From the NCBI GenBank assembly GCA_028820325.1, contig JAPPJO010000015.1, forward strand, positions 124,001 through 188,000: a DNA stretch of 64,000 nucleotides. The letters are read 5' to 3'. The stretch's first letter is position 1, and each line of letters begins with the position of its first letter. The translations under genes and the position numbers were made by a program. This stretch comes from Gammaproteobacteria bacterium. GTDB taxonomy: Bacteria > Gemmatimonadota > Gemmatimonadetes > Longimicrobiales > Gaopeijiaceae. Below the pieces are notes generated by a model that made no database searches, was not told where the DNA came from, and saw only the letters and a program-made list of their open reading frames with translations. Shown piece after piece: positions 62,282-64,000 of the stretch.

Positions 62282-64000
62282 TCATCGCTTGCGTCCAGCG
62301 TGGAGGTGCAGCACGCCCGGCTCCCCCGAGGCTTCGTCCTCCGCCAGCACCGTGCCGATCACGACCGCCTGCGGGCAGCCGGCGGCGCGCAGGGCCTTCA
62401 CGCACGCCTCGGCCCGGCCGGCGGGGACGCTGGCGAGCAGCCCGCCGGCCGTCTGCGGGTCGAAGAGCAATTGGGTGGCGGGGTCCTCAAGCACCTCGGG
62501 GGCGGCGCGCACCGAATCGAGCGCGCACAGGTTCTGCTCCTGGAGCGAGGAGAAGATGCCGAGCCGGGCCAGCTCGAGCGCACCGTCCAGGAAAGGCACG
62601 CCGGGGAGGCCGACCGACACCTCCACCCCCGAGGCGCGCGCCATTTCAAGGAGGTGGCCGGCGAGGCCGAAGCCGGTCACGTCGGTGGCGGCCGTGGCTC
62701 CGTGTTCGCCGAGGATCCGCGCCGCGGCCCGGTGGGACGCCTGCATGGCGGCGAGCGCGGCGTCGATCCACAGGCTCTGCGCCCTGCCCCGCATCTCCGC
62801 GGCGAGGATCACGCCGGTGCCGACCGGGCGGGTGAGCACCAGCCGGTCGCCCGCACGCATGCCCGCCTTGCGCAGCAGATCCTCTGCCGGCGCCGTCCCG
62901 GTCACGGAGAAGCCCATGGCGAGTTCGCCCCCCTCGCTCGTGTGCCCGCCGACCAGCGCGACCCCGTCGCGCTCCAGAACCTCGAGCGCCCCTGCCATGA
63001 GCTGGGTGAGATCCTCCTCCATCTTGTCTTCCGCGGCGAGCGGGAGCGTCACCATCGCCATGGCCGCCAGCGGCTCGGCCCCCATCGCGAAGACGTCGCC
63101 GAGCGCGTGATTGGCGCTGATGCGGCCAAAGACGAAGGGGTCCTCGATAAACGAGCGGAAGAAGTCGACGCTCTGCACGGCGACCTGCCCTTCGGGAACC
63201 TCGACCACCGCCGCGTCGTCGGGGGCGCCCAGGCCGACCATCACGCGAGGATCATCCTTGGCGCCCAGCCGGGCCAGCGACCGGAAGAGCAGCTCGCTGC
63301 CCACCTTGGAGCCGCATCCTCCGCAGCGCATCGCGGGACCGGGGCCGAAAGACGCACCCTGCCGACCCTCGCCGCGGGTTGCAGCCTTCGACACGCCTCC
63401 CGGCGCCGGGCCATCGTCGACCCCTTCCCCATCCATCGATGGCAACTCGGTATAGTCGCGGATGAAGCGCCGATCGATGCGGTCCTTCCAGGCCCAGACC
63501 CAGCGACCCGCGACCGTCAGCCCGTTGCGGGCGGCGACCGCATGGCGGCGGCCGGTCGAGATCAGGCTCAGGTATTCGCGCTGGGGCCGGAAGCCGGCAA
63601 GCGCAGCACCGCGCAGGCGGCGCTCGAGGTTGCGGGCGAGCGGCGGGCCCTGACGAACCGCGAAGACGCCGGCCTTGGGACGCGGATACCCTTCCACCGC
63701 GGCGATATCTCCGGCGGCGAAGACATCGGGATGGGACAGGGTCTGCAGGGTGTCGCGCACCCGGATGAAGCCGCGCTCGTCGACTTCAAGACCGGATTGC
63801 CGCGGCCAGTCCGGCGCGCCCGCGGTCGTGACCCAGAGCAGTTCGTCGAAGGTGGCGCGGGATCCGTTTCCGAAGTGCAGTCGAGGGCCGTCCACCCGCA
63901 CCACCCGGTGGTCGGTGTGGACCACGATGCCGTCCTCTTCAAGGATTTGCGCGAAGCGCGCGCGCATGCGCCGCGGGTATGCGGGGAGGATCTCGCTGGA
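62282..64000 (-). CDS. selD: NADH dehydrogenase-like domain fused to selenide, water dikinase (5' end cut)
   Basis: At least 572 residues; the frame continues past the window edge, so the N-terminus is missing. First part: the C-terminal half of a pyridine nucleotide-disulphide oxidoreductase (VTTAGAPDWPRQSGL, DVFAAGDIAAVEGYPRPKAGVFAVRQG). Second part, from about codon 225: SelD with RCGGCGSKVGSELL, VMVGLGAPDDAAVV, SVDFFRSFIEDPFVFGRISANHALGDVFAMGAEP in several blocks, and TDVTGFGLAGH. Makes selenophosphate from selenide and ATP. This fusion is known in Proteobacteria and others; the flavin domain may supply reduced selenium. Active-site position has Cys, not selenocysteine. Confidence 0.9.
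   Translation of the reverse strand, partial: SSEILPAYPRRMRARFAQILEEDGIVVHTDHRVVRVDGPRLHFGNGSRATFDELLWVTTAGAPDWPRQSGLEVDERGFIRVRDTLQTLSHPDVFAAGDIAAVEGYPRPKAGVFAVRQGPPLARNLERRLRGAALAGFRPQREYLSLISTGRRHAVAARNGLTVAGRWVWAWKDRIDRRFIRDYTELPSMDGEGVDDGPAPGGVSKAATRGEGRQGASFGPGPAMRCGGCGSKVGSELLFRSLARLGAKDDPRVMVGLGAPDDAAVVEVPEGQVAVQSVDFFRSFIEDPFVFGRISANHALGDVFAMGAEPLAAMAMVTLPLAAEDKMEEDLTQLMAGALEVLERDGVALVGGHTSEGGELAMGFSVTGTAPAEDLLRKAGMRAGDRLVLTRPVGTGVILAAEMRGRAQSLWIDAALAAMQASHRAAARILGEHGATAATDVTGFGLAGHLLEMARASGVEVSVGLPGVPFLDGALELARLGIFSSLQEQNLCALDSVRAAPEVLEDPATQLLFDPQTAGGLLASVPAGRAEACVKALRAAGCPQAVVIGTVLAEDEASGEPGVLHLHAGRKR

Overview
The window is about 64 kb of GC-rich bacterial DNA with dense coding on both strands and no rRNA, tRNA or CRISPR array that I could find. 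Its gene families point to an uncultured member of the Gemmatimonadota or a close relative: DUF1592/DUF1552 proteins, SusC/SusD-like outer-membrane pairs, stand-alone carboxypeptidase-regulatory/plug proteins, a five-helix type succinate dehydrogenase anchor, and DUF4249 beside a TonB receptor. This assignment is an inference from gene content, not from a marker gene.

Region 224-27267 is dominated by three paralogous cassettes with the same gene order: an exported DUF1592-type protein carrying two CxxCH haem motifs, a Tat-exported DUF1552 protein, and a secreted ankyrin-repeat protein ending in a CxxC tail. Copies 2 and 3 are directly in tandem. Copy 1 is separated from them by about 9.7 kb holding a stand-alone plug lipoprotein, a cytochrome c', a thioredoxin-like protein, a TonB receptor with DUF4249, an MsrP-like molybdoenzyme, and a three-gene set of a PKD-like lipoprotein and two outer-membrane barrels. 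This repeated cassette is the best candidate in the window for a poorly described system.

Region 27283-31000 holds a sugar dehydrogenase-like beta-propeller protein, a DUF4168-like protein, an FmdB zinc ribbon, a small cytochrome c and an EF-hand-like protein. Region 31000-34400 is an insertion-sequence scar zone: two joined transposase fragments, a two-gene membrane unit, and a decayed IS630-type element with intact terminal inverted repeats.

Region 34376-40590 holds a broken SusC gene (one frameshift and one amber codon), an intact SusD, a small lipoprotein and a carboxypeptidase-regulatory/plug protein. All four have paralogues on the minus strand between 45009 and 56384, which defines a recurring four-component SusCD module. 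Between the two sets lie a DUF4143 ATPase preceded by an array of GGTGAAA motifs spaced exactly 23 bp apart, a haem protein and an amidohydrolase. The second set is interrupted by a squalene synthase-like enzyme, a class V aminotransferase and a large zinc metalloprotease.

Region 56505-64000 is mostly housekeeping on the minus strand: a MATE exporter, succinate dehydrogenase (anchor, flavoprotein, iron-sulphur protein), a family 5 uracil-DNA glycosylase and a SelD fused to an NADH-dehydrogenase-like domain, cut by the window edge.
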